From assembly GCA_963813975.1 (NCBI GenBank), contig CAWFAP010000001.1:496001-560000 (forward strand): DNA of 64,000 nt, given 5' to 3'. Shown here piece by piece: positions 34,149 to 43,130 of this stretch. A program made the position numbers and the translations under genes. The notes beneath the pieces were generated by a model. That model saw only the letters and a program-made list of their open reading frames with translations. It had not been told where the DNA came from and did not search any database. Source of the DNA: RYN-230 sp963813975. GTDB lineage: Bacteria > Actinomycetota > Actinomycetes > Streptosporangiales > Streptosporangiaceae. Position 1 is the stretch's first letter; each line of letters begins with the position of its first letter.

Positions 34149-36199
34149 CGGCCGGGGTCACCCCGGACCGCGCCCCGCGGGTCCTGCAGCGGGTGGTGTT
34201 TCCCGGCGCCGACCTGGACGTCGTGCCGCTGTACGTCGAGACCCACATGGACCGCGGGGCCGCTGAACTGGCCGCGGAAATGGCCACCGAGGCGCTGACC
34301 GGGCGCCGGGCGGCCAACGCCGGCAGCGTGCCGGTCGCCAACGCCGCGGTGGGTGAGGCGCAGTCGATCATCCGCTTCGGCTCCGATGTGCCCGCCTATC
34401 TCGCTGAGGACGCCGGCCCGCGCCGCAGTGCGGTGATCAGCCAGGGGCGCCGCGTCTCGTTCGCCACCTACTTCAACGCGTTCCCGGCGAGCTATTGGCG
34501 CCGCTGGACCACCGTCGATTCGGTGACGCTGCGCATCCGCCTGGCAGGCGAGTCGACCGTCATCCTGTACCGGTCCACGGCCCGGGGCTTCAGCCACCCG
34601 GTGGAGACGATCAGCGTCACGTCTGACGAACCGGAAACGATCGAGCGCACGCTGCCGCTGACCCCGTTCATCGACGGCGGCTGGTACTGGTTCGACATCG
34701 TGGCCGGCCTGCGCGGGACCACGCTGATCGAGGCGGAGTGGCTGGGGCTGGCTGAGCCCGCCCAGGCTGGCCGGCTCAGCATCGGGATCACCACCTTCAA
34801 CCGCCCGGACTTCCTGCTTGACCTGGTACGCACGCTGGGCGACGCGCCGGAGCTGCAGGATCTGCTCGACACCGTCTACGTGATCGATCAGGGCAGCAAC
34901 CGGGTGAGCAGCCACCCAGGCTTCGGCGATGCGGCCAAGAAACTTGGCGACCGGCTGCAGGTCATCGAGCAGGGAAATATCGGCGGCTCGGGCGGTTTCT
35001 CCCGGGCCATGGACGAGACCGTGCGGGCGGGCCGGAGCGACTATGTGCTCCTGCTCGACGATGACATCAAGGTCGATACCGAGGGCATCGTGCGCGCGGC
35101 GACCTTCGCCGACCTCACGCGGCGGCCGACCATCGTCGGCGGCCATATGTTCAGCATGTACGACCGGTCCCTGCTGCACGCGTTCGCCGAGGCCATCGCG
35201 CCGTACAAGTGGTGGTGGGGGATCGCGCCGAACACCCGGGGACGGCACGATTTCGCCCGGCGGAACCTGCGCAACACCCCCTGGCTGCACCGCCGCGCCG
35301 ACTCCGACTACAACGGCTGGTGGATGTGCCTGATCCCGACGCGGATCGTCGACGAGATCGGTCTCGCGCTGCCCGTATTCATCAAGTGGGATGACGCGGA
35401 GTACGGCGTCCGGGCCCGCGAGCACGGCTATCCGACCGTGTCGATGCCCGGCGTGGCCGCGTGGCACGTGCCCTGGGACGACAAGAACGACGCCCGGGAC
35501 TGGCAGGCCTACTATCACCTCCGCAACCGGATCGTCGCCGGCCTGCTGCACTCCGAGCAAGAGCACGGTGGCAGCCTCATCAGCGAGAGCGCGGAACGCC
35601 AGCTGCAAAACCTGCTGTCGATGCAGTACTCGACGGCCGCATTGCGGCTGCTGGCCATCGAGGATGTGCTCTCCGGCCCGGATCACCTGCACCGGGACAT
35701 CATGACCAAGATGAAGCAGCTCCGTGAGCTGCGGGTGCAGTACCCCGACGCGCAGGACGCCGCCGACCCGGAGAGCTTCCCGCCTGCCCGGCGCCGGGCG
35801 CCGGAGGCGGTGAAGGACTCCACCACCCCCACCAACAAGATCAACCTGATGACGAAGGCCGGCAAGGGTACCCTGCGGCAGTTTAGGCCGGTGCGCGAGG
35901 GCGCCACGAAGCGGCCGCAGATGGCTCTTCCGTACCAGGACGCCTCCTGGTTCGTGCTGGTGACCCTGGACAGCGCGCTAGTGTCGGCGGCGGACGGGAC
36001 CAGCACCGCGTGGTACCAGCGGGACCCGAAGCTGTTCCGGTCGCTGGGCTGGCGCAGCCTGGTCGCACACCGGCGGCTGCGCCGGAACTGGTCCCGGCTG
36101 GCGCAGGAGTACCGGGCCGCGGCGGCCGACTTCAACTCACCCGGGAGGTGGCGCGAGACGTTCGCCGCGTCGGTCGAGGACTCACCTGGTGGCCAGTGA
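34145..36199 (+). CDS. glfT2: GlfT2-type polymerising galactofuranosyltransferase
   Basis: This 684-residue protein has the GlfT2 layout. It has an N-terminal beta-sandwich (residues about 1-200), a GT-A catalytic domain with IGITTFNRPDFLLDLV, metal-binding DDD at 305-307 (LLLDDDIKVD), the acidic pair in FIKWDDAEYG and the WHVPWDD segment with a catalytic-region His, and an alpha-helical C-terminus. M. tuberculosis GlfT2 is 637 aa and extends the cell-wall galactan with alternating beta-1,5/1,6 Galf. ATG overlaps the glf stop. No arabinosyltransferase or UbiA-type gene is adjacent, so the acceptor polymer may differ from arabinogalactan. Confidence 0.93.
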   Translation: MTAGVTPDRAPRVLQRVVFPGADLDVVPLYVETHMDRGAAELAAEMATEALTGRRAANAGSVPVANAAVGEAQSIIRFGSDVPAYLAEDAGPRRSAVISQGRRVSFATYFNAFPASYWRRWTTVDSVTLRIRLAGESTVILYRSTARGFSHPVETISVTSDEPETIERTLPLTPFIDGGWYWFDIVAGLRGTTLIEAEWLGLAEPAQAGRLSIGITTFNRPDFLLDLVRTLGDAPELQDLLDTVYVIDQGSNRVSSHPGFGDAAKKLGDRLQVIEQGNIGGSGGFSRAMDETVRAGRSDYVLLLDDDIKVDTEGIVRAATFADLTRRPTIVGGHMFSMYDRSLLHAFAEAIAPYKWWWGIAPNTRGRHDFARRNLRNTPWLHRRADSDYNGWWMCLIPTRIVDEIGLALPVFIKWDDAEYGVRAREHGYPTVSMPGVAAWHVPWDDKNDARDWQAYYHLRNRIVAGLLHSEQEHGGSLISESAERQLQNLLSMQYSTAALRLLAIEDVLSGPDHLHRDIMTKMKQLRELRVQYPDAQDAADPESFPPARRRAPEAVKDSTTPTNKINLMTKAGKGTLRQFRPVREGATKRPQMALPYQDASWFVLVTLDSALVSAADGTSTAWYQRDPKLFRSLGWRSLVAHRRLRRNWSRLAQEYRAAAADFNSPGRWRETFAASVEDSPGGQ

Positions 36200-37839
36200 G
36201 CTCCGTTCCCACCGGACAGCGAGGCCAGTCCTCCCCACCCGCCGGGACGGACGGCCCGGCCGGGCTGGGCGGAACCGGCCAGGCTGACCCGGCCACCCGC
36301 TGGACGGCGGCCACAGCCCGGTACTGGCCCGTTGTCCTCGCGGCCGCCGTCATGGCCGTGCTCGGGGTGTGGGGGCTGGCCCGCGACTCGGCCATGGGCA
36401 ACGATGAGGTGGCCACCAGGTGGGCCGCGCTGCTCCCGCTGCACCTGCTGGCCCATCTGGTCAGGCACGTAGACGCCGTGCACGGGCTCTACTACCTGAT
36501 GATGCACGGCTGGATGGCGGCGGGCACCAGCCCGGCGGTCATGCGGATCCCCTCGGTGATCGCCATGGTCGTGGCCGTGGCCCTGACGGTGATCATCGGC
36601 CGGCGGCTCATCGGATCAGCCTGGGCGGGCCTGTTCGCCGGGCTGATCGTCGCCCTGACCCCCACGATCAGCTACTACGCCCAGACCGCTCGGTCCTACG
36701 CGCTGGTGTTCGCCTGTGTGGCCGGCTCGACCCTGGCGCTGCTGCACGCCCTGGCCGCCGAGGCCGGCGTCCCGGGGCAGCGGACCAGCGGGGCGCGCTT
36801 CCCCGCCGGGCGCTGGCTGGTCTATGCCGTGCTGCTCGTGGTGGCCGGCTACCTGAACGAACTGTCTCTCCTGGTCGTGGCGGCGCACGCGGTCACCGTG
36901 CTGCTGACCCGGTACGGGCGGCGGGTGATCGCGCACTGGGCCGCCACGGCCGCCGTCTCGGTCATCCTGGTCCTGCCGCTGGCTGCGCTCAGCGCCCGGG
37001 AGGACACCGCGGTCGCCTGGATCCCGCGGCCCGGCCTGCAGAGCCTGCGGAGCCTGTTCCACGACTATTTCGGCGCGACCACCGCCGTCGCCGTGCTACT
37101 GCTGTGCTGCGCCGTGGCCGCGGTGCTGCCGCCCCTGCAGCGGGGCCGGCGCGCGGCCAGCCCGGCCTGGTGGGGCCAGGGTGGCGTCTCGCTGCCGTCG
37201 GTCGCGGCACCGCTGCTCGTGGTCCCCGGCCTGCTGCTGATCCTCGAGTCGCTGGTGGCCCGGCCGCTGTACGTGGACCGCTACGTCCTCTACGGCGAGG
37301 CCGGGGCCGCCCTGCTGGCCGGGGCCGGGGCGGTGCGGATCGGCCGGTGGCTGGCCGGGCTGACCGGTCGGCGGATGCTGGTCTGGGTCCCCGGGGTGGT
37401 CCTCTGCGTGCTGGCCCTCGTCCTGCAGCTCGCGCCGCAGCAGCGGGTCCGCACACCGCAGAGCCGGCTGTTCGACTTCGGCGGCCCGTCCCGTTACCTG
37501 GCCGCGCAGGCGCGGCCCGGCGACGGCGTCCTGTTCTTCAGCAACTTCTTCCGCAAGGCCCGGCTCGGCTACCCAGCGGACTACCGGGCGGTCAGCGACT
37601 TCGCGATGGCCGAGTCGCCGGCTGCGGCCGGGAATTTCCAGGGCCGCGACAAGCCGGTCCCCGCCGTCCAGTCCCTCATGCTCGGCCACCAGCGGATCTG
37701 GGTGGTGGGGCGGCCCCCGTCCGCGAACCTCAAGGCCGGGCCGGTCCGGGCCGAGGACGCGGTGCTCAGGAGCCACTTCACCCTGTCCGCGAAGCGTCAG
37801 TTCAAAGGCATCGTCGTCACGCTCTGGGTGCGCCGCTGA
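36196..37839 (+). CDS. GT39/GT-C-like membrane glycosyltransferase
   Basis: This 547-residue polytopic protein has about ten membrane helices after a 45-residue disordered N-terminus. The first extracytoplasmic loop carries an acidic pair in SAMGNDEVATRW, as in ArnT/PMT-type enzymes that use polyprenyl-phosphate sugars, and HGLYYLMMHGW follows in helix 2-3. GTG at 36196 overlaps the glfT2 stop. It probably adds a lipid-linked sugar to the galactofuranose polymer outside the membrane. Sugar unknown. Confidence 0.8.
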   Translation: MSSVPTGQRGQSSPPAGTDGPAGLGGTGQADPATRWTAATARYWPVVLAAAVMAVLGVWGLARDSAMGNDEVATRWAALLPLHLLAHLVRHVDAVHGLYYLMMHGWMAAGTSPAVMRIPSVIAMVVAVALTVIIGRRLIGSAWAGLFAGLIVALTPTISYYAQTARSYALVFACVAGSTLALLHALAAEAGVPGQRTSGARFPAGRWLVYAVLLVVAGYLNELSLLVVAAHAVTVLLTRYGRRVIAHWAATAAVSVILVLPLAALSAREDTAVAWIPRPGLQSLRSLFHDYFGATTAVAVLLLCCAVAAVLPPLQRGRRAASPAWWGQGGVSLPSVAAPLLVVPGLLLILESLVARPLYVDRYVLYGEAGAALLAGAGAVRIGRWLAGLTGRRMLVWVPGVVLCVLALVLQLAPQQRVRTPQSRLFDFGGPSRYLAAQARPGDGVLFFSNFFRKARLGYPADYRAVSDFAMAESPAAAGNFQGRDKPVPAVQSLMLGHQRIWVVGRPPSANLKAGPVRAEDAVLRSHFTLSAKRQFKGIVVTLWVRR

Positions 37840-37860
37840 CCAGCCCGCTCACGGTGATGG

Positions 37861-37876
37861 CCGGCGGCCCCGCCGG
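37861..37876. terminator. Hairpin at the end of the galactofuranose operon
   Basis: CCGGCGG (37861-37867) pairs exactly with CCGCCGG (37870-37876) with a 2-nt gap that would open into a slightly larger loop. It is 21 bp after the GT39-like stop and 2 bp before the convergent SRPBCC stop. Confidence 0.55.
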
Positions 37877-37878
37877 GC

Positions 37879-38343
37879 TCAGGACGATTCGGCGCTCTTC
37901 TTGATCGCGGCCAGGGTGAGCGGGATGCCCCGCTGGGCAGCCTCGGCGCGGGCCGCGATCTCGGCCTGCGCGTCGTCGCCATACCGCTCATGGAACCGGG
38001 CGATGCCCGCGGGAAGGAACTCCCACGACTCCGTCACCTCGGTACCCCCGGCGACCGGGGCGAACGAGTAGCCCCAGCGCACCCACGCGCCGCCCACGAC
38101 GAACGCGAACTCCCGGCCGCGCTCCGCGGCCACGACCTGGGAACGGGTCTCCCAGGTGCGCTCCGGCAGCTCGTTGCGGCCAGTGAACCAGGCGCCCTCG
38201 CGGGGCCCGGCACCCTCGTCCCACCAGCAGGCGGTGCAGATGGGGCTCCACTCGCCCATCCGCGTCACGTCGGAGACCATGTCGTAGAGGACATCCGCGG
38301 GGCGGGCGATGACGATTGACTCGGCGTGCCGCAGGCTGCTCAT
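37879..38343 (-). CDS. SRPBCC (START-fold) family protein
   Basis: This 154-residue single-domain protein has ESIVIARPADVLYDMVSDVTRMGEWSPICTACWWDEG at the N-terminus and a C-terminal long helix, the polyketide-cyclase/AHSA1-like helix-grip fold. Such proteins bind hydrophobic ligands. The start is ATG at 38343. It is divergent from the isomerase-like gene with 43 bp between starts. Ligand is unknown. Confidence 0.85.
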   Translation of the reverse strand: MSSLRHAESIVIARPADVLYDMVSDVTRMGEWSPICTACWWDEGAGPREGAWFTGRNELPERTWETRSQVVAAERGREFAFVVGGAWVRWGYSFAPVAGGTEVTESWEFLPAGIARFHERYGDDAQAEIAARAEAAQRGIPLTLAAIKKSAESS

Positions 38344-38386
38344 CCGCCCAGTATCGATGGTCCGATGGCCTGGCTAGGCCTGGGGC

Positions 38387-39022
38387 GTGCCGGACGAGGA
38401 TGTGTTCGCGCTGACGGCAGTGGAGCGCCGCCGGGCGGCTGACATGTTCGCCGGGCTCAGTGACGATCAGTGGGGCGCCCGGAGCCTGTGCGCGGAGTGG
38501 ACCGCGCGGGACATGGCCGGCCATCTCGTCGGCCCCTTCTGCGTCAGCCTCCCGCGCTTCCTGCTGGGCAGCCTGGTTTCGGCGGTCCCAGCCGCCATTC
38601 GGTCAAGGAGTCGCGGTGGCTAGGCCTGCGGCCTGCCGGGGAGATCATCGCCCTCCTGCGTGAGCACGCGGACGACCGGTTCGTGCCGCCCGGGACCGGC
38701 CCGCTGGCCCCGCTGACCGACCGGGCCGTGCACCCCCGTGACGTGGCGCGCCCGCTCGGGCTGGACACCACGGCCTCCCTCGCGGCCTGGCGCGGCGCGC
38801 TCGGCTTCCTGACCTCGCCGCGAGCCCGCCGGGGGGTTCGTGCCCCGCGGGCGCGTCACCGGGCTGCGGTTGCGGGCTACCGGCCAGGAGTGGGCGCAGG
38901 GCCAGGGACCGGAGGTCACCGGCCCGAGCGAGGCGCTGGCCCTGGCGATCGGGGGCCGCGCCGTGGCCCTCGACGACCTGGCCGGACCCGGCCTGACGGT
39001 CCTGTGCAGCCGGCTGGGCTAG
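38387..39022 (+). pseudogene. Maleylpyruvate isomerase-like (mycothiol-dependent, DinB-fold) gene with two compensating frameshifts
   Basis: The coding sequence reads through three frames. From GTG 38387 it gives FALTAVERRRAADMFAGL, SLCAEWTARDMAGHLVGPF and FLLGSLVS. After about 38583 the +1 frame gives SVKESRWLGLRPAGEIIALL and LTDRAVHPRDVARPLGL with the HxxDxxRPLG-type metal/thiol-site pattern. After about 38835 a third frame gives FVPRGRVTGLRL to the stop at 39022. One lost G (near 38581) and one extra G in a run of six (near 38830) explain it and restore the total frame. The intact protein would be 211 residues, normal for the TIGR03083 group. Confidence 0.7.
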
Positions 39023-39261
39023 CAGCGGCCCAGCGGTCAGCGGCTCAGCGGGCGTCCGGTTTCGTCGGTACCCCGGATTAGCCTGGCCACAGGCCCGGCA
39101 CCCGGCGTGCCCGGGACCCCGGGTGCGATGAGTTCCCGCGGCCGCGTACGTCATAGCCACCGAACGCGAAGCGGGCGGCGTTTATCGGTTCGCCGCCGGG
39201 CGGCGCTGCCGATAGGTTCGGACGCTGGGCGACCTCAACGGGGCCCGCACAGGAGGAAGTG

Positions 39262-40302
39262 GTGACAGAGATGAGCACCGGGCCGGCCATTTTGGTGGAA
39301 GGCCTGACCAAGTCGTTCGGCGATGTGCAGGCGCTGCGCGGCATTGACCTGTCCGTCCCCCGCGGCACGGTGCTGGGGGTGCTCGGGCCGAACGGCGCGG
39401 GGAAGACCACCGCGGTCCGCATCCTGACCACCCTGCTCCAGCCGGACGGCGGGCGGGCCCTGGTCGAGGGACGTGACGTGGTCCGTGAGGCCGCTGCGGT
39501 CCGGCGGTCGATCGGGCTGTCCGGGCAGTCCGCGGCTATCCAGGAAGAGCTCACCGGGCGGGAGAACCTCGAACTGATCGGGCGGCTCTATCACCTCAGC
39601 TGGCCGCAGGCCCGCAGCCGGGCCACCGAGCTGCTGGGGCAGTTCGACCTCATGGATGCCGCCGACCGGGCCGCGAAGAACTACTCCGGGGGCATGCAGC
39701 GCCGCCTGGACCTGGCGGCCAGCCTGGTCGGCCGCCCGCAGGTGCTGTTCCTCGACGAGCCGACCACGGGCCTGGACCCGCGGGCCCGGCTCGGTATGTG
39801 GGACATCATCCGGTCACTGGTGGCCGGCGGCACCACGCTGCTGCTCACCACGCAGTACCTGGATGAAGCCGATGAGCTGGCCGACGAGATCGTGGTCATC
39901 GACCACGGGCTGGTCATCGCGGCGGGCACGGCCGAAGAGCTGAAAAGCCGGGTCGGCGGGGATGTGCTGGAGTTCTCGGTGCCGGACCGGACCCGGGCCG
40001 GCGACGCGGTCAGCGCGGTCGCCAAGCTGGGCGAGAGCGAGCCGCACGTGGACGAGGAGACAGGAGTGGTCAGCATGGGGGTCGGGGGGCGCGGTTCCGA
40101 GGCGCTCATCGAGGCGGTGCGCGCACTGGACAGCGCTGGTGTCCAGATCCACGGGCTGGCCCTGCGACGCCCCTCGCTTGACGATGTGTTCCTGGCGCTG
40201 ACCGGGCACGCCGCGGAAGAAGACGAACAGTCGGCGTCCGGCCGCCGCGGCCGCCGCCGGTCCGGCAAGAAGGACAAGGACACCGCGAGGGCTGCCTCAT
40301 GA
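39262..40302 (+). CDS. DrrA-type ABC transporter ATP-binding protein
   Basis: This protein of about 346 residues has Walker A GPNGAGKTT, signature YSGGMQRRLDLA, Walker B VLFLDEPTTGLDP and H-loop LLTTQYLDEADELAD, followed by the DrrA-type C-terminal regulatory region (LRRPSLDDVFLALTGH). The last 30 residues are an Arg/Lys-rich tail. GTG at 39262 is 5 nt after a perfect AGGAGG; GTG 39259 is too close. It overlaps the permease gene (ATGA). The pair should export a hydrophobic compound, possibly giving antibiotic tolerance. Confidence 0.92.
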   Translation: MTEMSTGPAILVEGLTKSFGDVQALRGIDLSVPRGTVLGVLGPNGAGKTTAVRILTTLLQPDGGRALVEGRDVVREAAAVRRSIGLSGQSAAIQEELTGRENLELIGRLYHLSWPQARSRATELLGQFDLMDAADRAAKNYSGGMQRRLDLAASLVGRPQVLFLDEPTTGLDPRARLGMWDIIRSLVAGGTTLLLTTQYLDEADELADEIVVIDHGLVIAAGTAEELKSRVGGDVLEFSVPDRTRAGDAVSAVAKLGESEPHVDEETGVVSMGVGGRGSEALIEAVRALDSAGVQIHGLALRRPSLDDVFLALTGHAAEEDEQSASGRRGRRRSGKKDKDTARAAS

Positions 40303-41120
40303 CCGCCATCACCGTTCGCGCCGCGCAACCCCCGGTCGGCGAGCCGAACCTTTTCACCCAGGCCCGCTGGGCGGTGAGCGACACGCTCACGATCACCCGG
40401 CGGAACCTGCTGGTCTGGATGCGCGTACCCGCCTACATCGTGTTCACCGTCATCCAGCCGGTCATGTTCGTGCTGTTGTTCGCCTTCGTGTTCGGCGGTG
40501 CGATCCCGGTCAAGGGCACGACCTACGTCAACTTCCTGATGCCGGGGATCATCGCGCAGAGCGCGGCGTTCGCGACGTTCGGTACCGCCATCGCGCTGGC
40601 GCAGGAACTGCAGAAGGGCGTGATCGACAGGCTGCGGTCGATGCCCATGGCGCGCTCGGCGGTGCTGGCCGGCCGCCTGCTGGCGGACACCCTGCGGATG
40701 CTCATCACGATCCTGATCATCGTCGGCGTCGGATACGCGGTCGGGTTCCGGTTCCAGAACGGATGGGTCCCCGCGATCCTCATGGTGGTGCTGGCCACCG
40801 TGTTCGGGCTGGCCATCTGCTGCATCGCGGCCTTCACCGGGCTGGCCATCGGCGATGAGGAGTCGGTGCAGGCCTTCGGGCTGATCTGGCTGTTCCCCCT
40901 CACGTTCGTCAGCTCAGCCTTCGTGCCGGTCTCGAGCATGCCGGGCTGGCTGCAGGCGTTCGCCAATAATCAGCCGGTCACCTACGTCGTCGACACCATG
41001 CGAGCGCTGGCCCTGGGCGGCCCGATCCAGGCCGACCTGTGGAAGAGCATCGCGTGGCTGGCCGGGATCTTCATCGTGTTCGTGCCGCTCGCGATCCGCG
41101 CCTATAAGCGGGCCGCCTGA
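40299..41120 (+). CDS. DrrB-type ABC-2 permease
   Basis: This 273-residue ABC-2 membrane protein has about six hydrophobic segments: NLLVWMRVPAYIVFTVIQPVMFVLLFAFVFG first, the coupling-helix region ELQKGVIDRLRSMPMARSAVLAGRLLAD, and FPLTFVSSAFVPVSSMPGWLQ late. These are hallmarks of daunorubicin-resistance DrrB-like exporters. ATG overlaps the ATPase stop. Substrate is not predictable. Confidence 0.92.
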   Translation: MTAITVRAAQPPVGEPNLFTQARWAVSDTLTITRRNLLVWMRVPAYIVFTVIQPVMFVLLFAFVFGGAIPVKGTTYVNFLMPGIIAQSAAFATFGTAIALAQELQKGVIDRLRSMPMARSAVLAGRLLADTLRMLITILIIVGVGYAVGFRFQNGWVPAILMVVLATVFGLAICCIAAFTGLAIGDEESVQAFGLIWLFPLTFVSSAFVPVSSMPGWLQAFANNQPVTYVVDTMRALALGGPIQADLWKSIAWLAGIFIVFVPLAIRAYKRAA

Positions 41121-41229
41121 CCAGGTAGCCAGGCTCCGCACTGTCTCACCCCGGAACGGCCGGGGATCGCGTGCCCGGCCGTCCCGGGCTGCCCCGGCCG
41201 TTTCCGGGCTGCCCCGGCGAGTCCCGGTA

Positions 41230-41258
41230 TTGACCGCGCGGGGCGACGGGGTTATCGT
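41230..41258 (+). promoter_or_regulatory. Sigma-70-type promoter for the GH16 gene
   Basis: TTGACC (41230-41235) and TATCGT (41253-41258) are separated by exactly 17 bp. Transcription would start near 41265, just before a perfect palindrome, 80 bp upstream of the GH16 start. This is the clearest -35/-10 pair in the window. Confidence 0.65.
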
Positions 41259-41269
41259 CGCCTCGAAAT

Positions 41270-41282
41270 AGGAAACTTTCCT
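41270..41282. promoter_or_regulatory. Palindromic operator AGGAAACTTTCCT
   Basis: This perfect 13-bp palindrome centred on C lies just downstream of the predicted transcription start. It contains the GAAACTTTC core reported for operators of streptomycete xylanase and related glycoside hydrolase genes. A repressor bound here would block the GH16 gene until oligosaccharide inducer appears. Confidence 0.6.
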
Positions 41283-41342
41283 TATAGTTTATTTACAGGC
41301 AAGTTTCCGCACCGAGCAGCGGCGAGACGGAGGATGCGGCCA

Positions 41343-42794
41343 ATGACGGTCTTACTGGAGCGCGCGAGAAACCCCTTCCGGAGAGCTGACGGCGGATCCG
41401 GCCGCGGCCGGAGGCTGGCCATACTGGTCGCCGCCGCAGCGCCGATTGTCGCGCTGAGCACGAGTACCGCTCCCGCGTCGGCCGCGGCCGGCCACCCCGC
41501 GGCGTTAGCCCCCGCGGGGGCAGCACGCCAGTCCGCCGGGTCCGGGGCCACCGCACGGGCGGTGGCCGCGCCGAACGCGGTACCAGGCCCGCCGTCGGGC
41601 TGGTCAACGGTGTTCAGCGACGACTTCAACGGCGGCGCGGGTTCCGGCGCCGACTCCCAGTGGATGTATGACACGGGCCCCGGCTCGATTTTCGGCACCG
41701 GCGAGATCGAGACCATGACGAACTCGGCGAGCAACGTCCACCTCGACGGCAACGGCGACCTCAACATCACCGCACTTGGTTCGGGCGGCTCGTGGACATC
41801 TGGCCGCATCCAGACGACCAGCGCTAACGTGGGTGCGCCGGCCGGCGGCCAGCTCGAGGTGACCGCGTCCATCCAGCAGCCCAATCCGTCCAGCGGGCTC
41901 GGCTACTGGCCTGCGTTCTGGATGCTCGGGCCCGGCCAATGGCCGGAAAACGGCGAGATCGACATCATGGAGGACGTCAATGCGCTGTCCGAGGTAGCGG
42001 GCACCATCCATTGCGGTACCTACCCCGGCGGGCCGTGCAACGAGGGGAACGGGATCGGCAGCGGACTGCGGTCCTGCTCCGGCTGTCAGGCCGGCTATCA
42101 CACGTACACGATGATCCTGAACCGGACAAACACGTCCAACGAGTCGATCACTTTCTACCTGGACGGGAACCAGTACTTCAGCGTGTCCGAGAGCCAGGTG
42201 GGCGCGTCCACCTGGCAGGCCGCATTCGACCATAACCTGTCGATCATCTTCGACCTCGCCATGGGCGGCGGGTTCCCCAACGGCGTTTGCGGCTGCTCGA
42301 CTCCCACCAGCGGGACAACGTCCGGTGGCACGATGAGCGTCGCCTACGTGGCCGCGTACGAGACGAGCAGCGGGTCAGGAGGCGGCGGGTCAGGGGGCGG
42401 CGGGTCAGGCGCCACCGGGCCCATCGTGGGCTACGGCAGCCTGTGCATCGACGACCGGGCCGCGAGTACCGCGAACTTCAATCCGGTGCAGGTCTACACC
42501 TGCAACGGCACCGCGGCCCAGCGGTGGACGGTGGTCCAGGCGGGCAGCACGCTGCATGTCCTGGGCAAGTGCCTGGATATCAACGGCGGCGGAACGGCCA
42601 ACGGAACCACGGTGGACATCTACGACTGCAACGGCACAGCCGCGCAGGTCTTCATCCCGCAGTCGAATGGTTCTCTCTATAACCCGCAGTCCGGCAGGTG
42701 CCTGGACGATACAGGCTGGTCCACGACCCCGGGGACCCAGCTCCAGATCTGGGACTGCAGCGGCCACGCCAACCAGCAGTGGAAGCTGCCCTGA
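41343..42794 (+). CDS. Secreted GH16 beta-glucanase with C-terminal ricin-type (CBM13) domain
   Basis: This 483-residue protein has a long twin-basic N-region and hydrophobic signal (LAILVAAAAPIVAL) ending near ASA-A. Residues about 85-340 form a GH16 jelly-roll domain with the catalytic motif GEIDIMED (nucleophile and acid/base Glu in ExDxxE). Then comes a GGGGSGGGGSG linker and a ricin B-type lectin trefoil of about 120 residues with repeated CLDI/QxW-type motifs (KCLDINGGG, RCLDDTG, ANQQWKL). It probably hydrolyses beta-1,3- or mixed-linked glucan outside the cell. ATG at 41343 is 9 nt after GGAGG, so it is preferred to ATG 41334. Confidence 0.93.
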   Translation: MTVLLERARNPFRRADGGSGRGRRLAILVAAAAPIVALSTSTAPASAAAGHPAALAPAGAARQSAGSGATARAVAAPNAVPGPPSGWSTVFSDDFNGGAGSGADSQWMYDTGPGSIFGTGEIETMTNSASNVHLDGNGDLNITALGSGGSWTSGRIQTTSANVGAPAGGQLEVTASIQQPNPSSGLGYWPAFWMLGPGQWPENGEIDIMEDVNALSEVAGTIHCGTYPGGPCNEGNGIGSGLRSCSGCQAGYHTYTMILNRTNTSNESITFYLDGNQYFSVSESQVGASTWQAAFDHNLSIIFDLAMGGGFPNGVCGCSTPTSGTTSGGTMSVAYVAAYETSSGSGGGGSGGGGSGATGPIVGYGSLCIDDRAASTANFNPVQVYTCNGTAAQRWTVVQAGSTLHVLGKCLDINGGGTANGTTVDIYDCNGTAAQVFIPQSNGSLYNPQSGRCLDDTGWSTTPGTQLQIWDCSGHANQQWKLP

Positions 42795-42800
42795 CGTGCG

Positions 42801-42827
42801 GCCGCGGGGCCTTCCCGGCCCCGCGGC
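42801..42827 (+). terminator. Strong hairpin after the GH16 gene
   Basis: GCCGCGGGGCC (42801-42811) pairs perfectly with GGCCCCGCGGC (42817-42827) around a 5-nt loop, 6 bp after the stop codon. This is the strongest terminator-like stem in the window. Confidence 0.75.
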
Positions 42828-42908
42828 GGTCAGGCGCCCCGGCCTGCTCGCTGCCCCGACGCCGGCCGGACGGCGTCGGGCCTGCGCCGGTGCAGGCCGG
42901 GGGTTTGA

Positions 42909-43130
42909 TCAGGCCGACAGCCGGGTGGCCAGGATGCGGCGGATGTCCGCCGTCTCCTCCTCGCTGTGCCGGTCGAGGATCGCGCCCAGGTCGTTCAGGT
43001 CGGCCTGCGAGGTGTAGCCGGACAGGTCGTGCTCCAGGGCCTTGCGGGCGGCGCGGGCCGCGCGCGCGTCCCGGAGCTCGTCGCGGACGGTTGTCCAGAG
43101 CTGGCTGACGGGTGATGTGGTGGTGTCCAT
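42909..43130 (-). CDS. Small conserved-looking helical protein
   Basis: This 73-residue, highly charged, predicted all-alpha protein (LWTTVRDELRDARAARAARKALEHDL, then LGAILDRHSEEETADIRRILATRL) has a clear ATG at 43130 and GAAGGAAAC just upstream. It has no membrane segment. The C-terminal DRHSEEETADIRRIL stretch looks like a structured helix pair. It is located between the GH16 gene and a broken sigma-factor gene. Function unknown. Confidence 0.7.
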   Translation of the reverse strand: MDTTTSPVSQLWTTVRDELRDARAARAARKALEHDLSGYTSQADLNDLGAILDRHSEEETADIRRILATRLSA

